Shown here: positions 6,584-8,773 of the stretch, piece by piece | How the letters are laid out: each line of letters begins with the position of its first letter | How positions within the stretch are numbered: position 1 is the first letter of the stretch | Assembly (NCBI GenBank): GCA_946611445.1 | Contig: CAMODP010000075.1 | Coordinates: forward strand, 1-8,773 | Length of the DNA stretch: 8,773 bases | Direction: 5' to 3' | Source of the DNA: an uncultured Eubacterium sp. | Lineage (GTDB): Bacteria > Bacillota > Clostridia > Lachnospirales > Lachnospiraceae | Notes under the pieces: generated by a model | The model's database searches: none | Seen by the model: the letters and a program-made list of their open reading frames with translations, nothing else | What the model was told of the DNA's origin: nothing | Made by a program: the position numbers and the translations under genes

Positions 6584-7483
6584 ATGAAAAAGGGCGACAC
6601 AGCCTCCGGCAGGATTATACGCGGCATCGGCGGCTTTTATTATCTGGATACGGGCGCGGAGGTTCTGGCCTGCAGGGCGAGGGGCATTTTCCGGAAGAGA
6701 GGGATTAAGCCGCTTGTCGGTGACTACGCGGAGGCGCAGGTGACGGACGCGGCAGACCTGGAAGCAAGCATTACGGAGATCAGACCCAGGAAAAACGCGC
6801 TGATCCGGCCTGCCGTGGCAAATGCGGACCAGGCGGCCGTCTTTTTTTCTCTGCATGATCCCGAACCGGACAGCCTTTTGCTGGACCGTTTCCTGCTCTG
6901 GATGGAGAGACAGGGAATTCCCGTGACGATCTGCTTCAACAAGGAGGATCTCGGCACGGAGGAGGAACTGCGGAGATGGGAAGCAATCTACAGACCGGCC
7001 GGGTACAGGATCCTGGCGCTCAGCGCGGCAGGAGGCAGAGGGATTGATGAGATGCGGTCCCTGCTGAAGGGCAGGACAACCATTCTGGCGGGCCCCTCCG
7101 GCGCGGGAAAATCCACGCTGACAAATGCCCTGCAGAGCGGTATAGTCATGGAAACCGGGGAGATCAGCCGCAAGCTGAAGCGGGGCAGGCATACGACGCG
7201 CCGGGCGGAGCTGATCCGTCTGGATGAGGACACCTGGCTCTGCGACACGCCGGGGTTTACTTCACTGGAGACACCGGCTATGGTCAAAGAAGACCTGCAG
7301 GCCTGCTTTCCCGAGTTCGCCGCATATCCGGAGCGGTGCCGCTTTCAGGGATGTGCGCATATGGCTGAACCTGACTGCGCGGTCAAGCAGGCCGTGGAGG
7401 ACGGCGGTATCAGCCATGAGAGATACAGAAATTATCGCAGCTTTTATCAGGAACTGACAGACATGGAAAGACGGAGGTATTGA
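6584..7483 (+). CDS. rsgA: Small-subunit ribosome biogenesis GTPase RsgA (YloQ/CpgA)
   Basis: A 299-residue, circularly permuted GTPase that acts late in 30S subunit maturation and is stimulated by the 30S subunit. An N-terminal OB-like domain (~1-75) precedes the GTPase. The G motifs appear in permuted order: G4 NKED (119-122), G5 around LSAAGG, G1 GPSGAGKS (170-177), the switch RHTTRR, and G3 DTPG (221-224). A C-terminal zinc site follows as C252, C257, H259 and C265 (CRFQGCAHMAEPDC). Length equals Bacillus homologues. It ends one base before the rpe start. Transcription could come from readthrough of the preceding hairpin or from an unseen promoter. In B. subtilis the homologue CpgA is a PrkC substrate. 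Confidence 0.96.
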   Translation: MKKGDTASGRIIRGIGGFYYLDTGAEVLACRARGIFRKRGIKPLVGDYAEAQVTDAADLEASITEIRPRKNALIRPAVANADQAAVFFSLHDPEPDSLLLDRFLLWMERQGIPVTICFNKEDLGTEEELRRWEAIYRPAGYRILALSAAGGRGIDEMRSLLKGRTTILAGPSGAGKSTLTNALQSGIVMETGEISRKLKRGRHTTRRAELIRLDEDTWLCDTPGFTSLETPAMVKEDLQACFPEFAAYPERCRFQGCAHMAEPDCAVKQAVEDGGISHERYRNYRSFYQELTDMERRRY

Positions 7484-7484
7484 C

Positions 7485-8162
7485 ATGGAGAGAGAATATC
7501 AGCTTTGCCCGTCGATTTTATCGGCGGATTTCTGGAAACTGGGAGAGCAGATCCGGGAGGTCGAGAAGGCCGGATGCCGGTGGCTGCATATTGACATCAT
7601 GGACGGAACATTTGTGCCGCCTGTATCTTTCGGTGAGACGGTAGTTGCCTCAATCCGGAAACAGACGGAGCTGTTTTTTGACGTACATATGATGACGGTT
7701 CATCCCGAGACGCACATAGAGTCAATGGCGGCGGCGGGAGCGGACCTGATGTGTGTGCACGCCGAGGCATGCCGGCATCTGGACCGCACCCTGCAGGCGA
7801 TCCGCGCCGCGGGCATGAAGACAGGCGTGGCGCTGAATCCTGCCACTCCGCTCTCAGCGCTGGATTATGTCCTGGACAAGACGGACATGGTCCTCCTGAT
7901 GACGGTTAACCCGGGATACGGCGGACAGAGCTATCTGCCGGCCATGACAGGCAAGATCCGCTCGCTGCGTGAGAAACTGGATGCCGCGGGATATCCGCAG
8001 ATTCATATAGAAGTTGACGGCGGCATCAACGCGAAGACGGCGGATACCGTTCTGGAGGCGGGTGCCAATATCCTCGTGGCGGGTTCTGCCTTCTTCTCCG
8101 GCGACCTGCAGGCAAACGGCCGTTTCTTCCACGAGCGGATACAGGCACACCTGGCAGGCTGA
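7485..8162 (+). CDS. rpe: Ribulose-phosphate 3-epimerase
   Basis: A 225-residue TIM-barrel enzyme that interconverts ribulose 5-phosphate and xylulose 5-phosphate in the pentose phosphate pathway, in the cytoplasm. The N-terminal strand CPSILSADF is typical. Metal and catalytic residues are H35 and D37 in HIDIMDG, H68 in DVHMM, and D178 in EVDGGIN. The phosphate-loop segment MTVNPGYGGQ is intact, as is VAGSAFF near the end. The family's FVPN segment reads FVPPVSFG here. GGAGG (7473-7477) lies seven bases before the ATG and only one base separates the gene from rsgA, so the two are almost certainly co-transcribed. The rsgA-rpe-thiN order is widespread in Firmicutes. Confidence 0.96.
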   Translation: MEREYQLCPSILSADFWKLGEQIREVEKAGCRWLHIDIMDGTFVPPVSFGETVVASIRKQTELFFDVHMMTVHPETHIESMAAAGADLMCVHAEACRHLDRTLQAIRAAGMKTGVALNPATPLSALDYVLDKTDMVLLMTVNPGYGGQSYLPAMTGKIRSLREKLDAAGYPQIHIEVDGGINAKTADTVLEAGANILVAGSAFFSGDLQANGRFFHERIQAHLAG

Positions 8163-8181
8163 GAGCTGAGACTGTAATATA

Positions 8182-8773
8182 ATGAAGATCTTTATCATCA
8201 GCGGAGGCAGTCTCTGCCCTTCCTTTATACGGGATTATATGGCGGCCGACAGGCCTGATGCCATAGTGGCAGCCGACCGCGGCCTGGTCTTCTGCCATGA
8301 ACAGCAGATCCGGCCTGATGCCATTGTGGGAGATTTTGACAGCACGGATCCCGCGGTTGTCGGGCAGTACAGGCGGGACGGCGGAATTCCCATCGATACC
8401 TACCGGCCGGAGAAGGATCTGACGGATACGGATATCGCGATCCGGAAAGCCGTGGAAATGGGCGCTGACCGGGTGGTTCTCTTCGGGGCGACCGGGACAC
8501 GCTGCGACCACACCCTGAGCAATATCTTTAACCTGTACAGCTGTGCCGCGGCAGGAATCCGCGCCAGCATCGTGGATCCGCACAACCGGATTACCATGCT
8601 GACCGGCGGGGAATACCGGATCCGCAGGGAGGAGCAGTTCGGAAACCGGATTTCGCTGTTCCCGTTCCGGGGAGATGTGACAGGTCTGACCCTCCGGGGT
8701 CTGAAGTACCTCGTGACAGACGCGCTTGTGGAACAGGGGGACGGGGGACACTACGTCAGCAATGAAATTACAG
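8182..8773 (+). CDS. thiN: Thiamine pyrophosphokinase, 3'-truncated by the window edge
   Basis: This enzyme transfers pyrophosphate from ATP to thiamine to give thiamine diphosphate, in the cytoplasm. The 197 visible residues show the expected motifs: AADRGL (30-35), VGDFDS (49-54, acidic metal/ATP site), KDLTDTDIA (78-86), GATGTRCDHTLSN (102-114) and the C-terminal domain segment ISLFPF. The reading frame is open to the edge; homologues of about 210 residues suggest only a short tail is missing (SNE, the usual run-in to the end, is present). It starts 19 bases after rpe with no convincing Shine-Dalgarno, so translation may depend on coupling. No TPP riboswitch is visible upstream, consistent with a housekeeping salvage role. 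Confidence 0.94.
   Translation, partial: MKIFIISGGSLCPSFIRDYMAADRPDAIVAADRGLVFCHEQQIRPDAIVGDFDSTDPAVVGQYRRDGGIPIDTYRPEKDLTDTDIAIRKAVEMGADRVVLFGATGTRCDHTLSNIFNLYSCAAAGIRASIVDPHNRITMLTGGEYRIRREEQFGNRISLFPFRGDVTGLTLRGLKYLVTDALVEQGDGGHYVSNEIT

Noticed and set aside
8175..8183. TATAAT-like -10 element overlapping the thiN start codon
   Set aside because: No -35 hexamer is present 16-18 bp upstream and the resulting transcript would lack the thiN start.
8026..8751. Minus-strand 241-codon frame opposite rpe/thiN
   Set aside because: thiN on the plus strand has all expected motifs in order; the antisense frame shows none.

Overview
The window looks like a GC-rich member of the Clostridia, most likely Lachnospiraceae. 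This is inferred from three things: gene order, strong AGGAGG-type ribosome binding sites, and codons ending mostly in G or C. Every confidently identified gene lies on the plus strand. They form the conserved Firmicutes housekeeping cluster yugP-rsmB-rlmN-prpC-prkC-rsgA-rpe-thiN. No insertion sequence, tRNA, rRNA or CRISPR array was seen.

Positions 1-312 hold no confident gene. They contain an 11-bp hairpin (73-102) and a roughly 150-bp imperfect palindrome (107-256). The palindrome folds as a closed three-way junction with two internal hairpins and a possible pseudoknot. A GC3-rich minus-strand reading frame begins near 71 and runs off the left edge. The fmt gene usually found before yugP in this cluster is not recognisable in what is visible here.

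Positions 313-3454 carry a membrane zinc peptidase (YugP family) and two rRNA-modifying enzymes: RsmB (16S m5C methyltransferase) and RlmN (radical-SAM 23S/tRNA m2A methyltransferase). They are tightly packed, with an ATGA overlap and a stop codon inside the next gene's Shine-Dalgarno sequence. Positions 3468-6488 carry the PP2C phosphatase / PASTA Ser-Thr kinase pair. A promoter-like sequence inside the 3' end of rlmN could drive this pair separately. The kinase has an unusual Gly/Ser/Arg low-complexity linker with an internal 60-bp duplication, a charge-segregated juxtamembrane stretch, three PASTA repeats and an extra C-terminal domain.

A hairpin resembling an intrinsic terminator (6524-6571) separates prkC from rsgA. 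The rsgA Shine-Dalgarno follows it by only a few bases. After it come rsgA (circularly permuted GTPase for 30S maturation), rpe (ribulose-phosphate 3-epimerase) and thiN (thiamine pyrophosphokinase, cut by the right edge after 197 residues). Taken together the cluster links ribosome modification and assembly with cell-envelope signalling. In Bacillus subtilis, PrkC is known to phosphorylate the RsgA homologue CpgA, so the adjacency of kinase and GTPase may be functional.

Most of the window is well-known housekeeping biology. The least explained parts are the palindromic element at 107-256 and the kinase linker.
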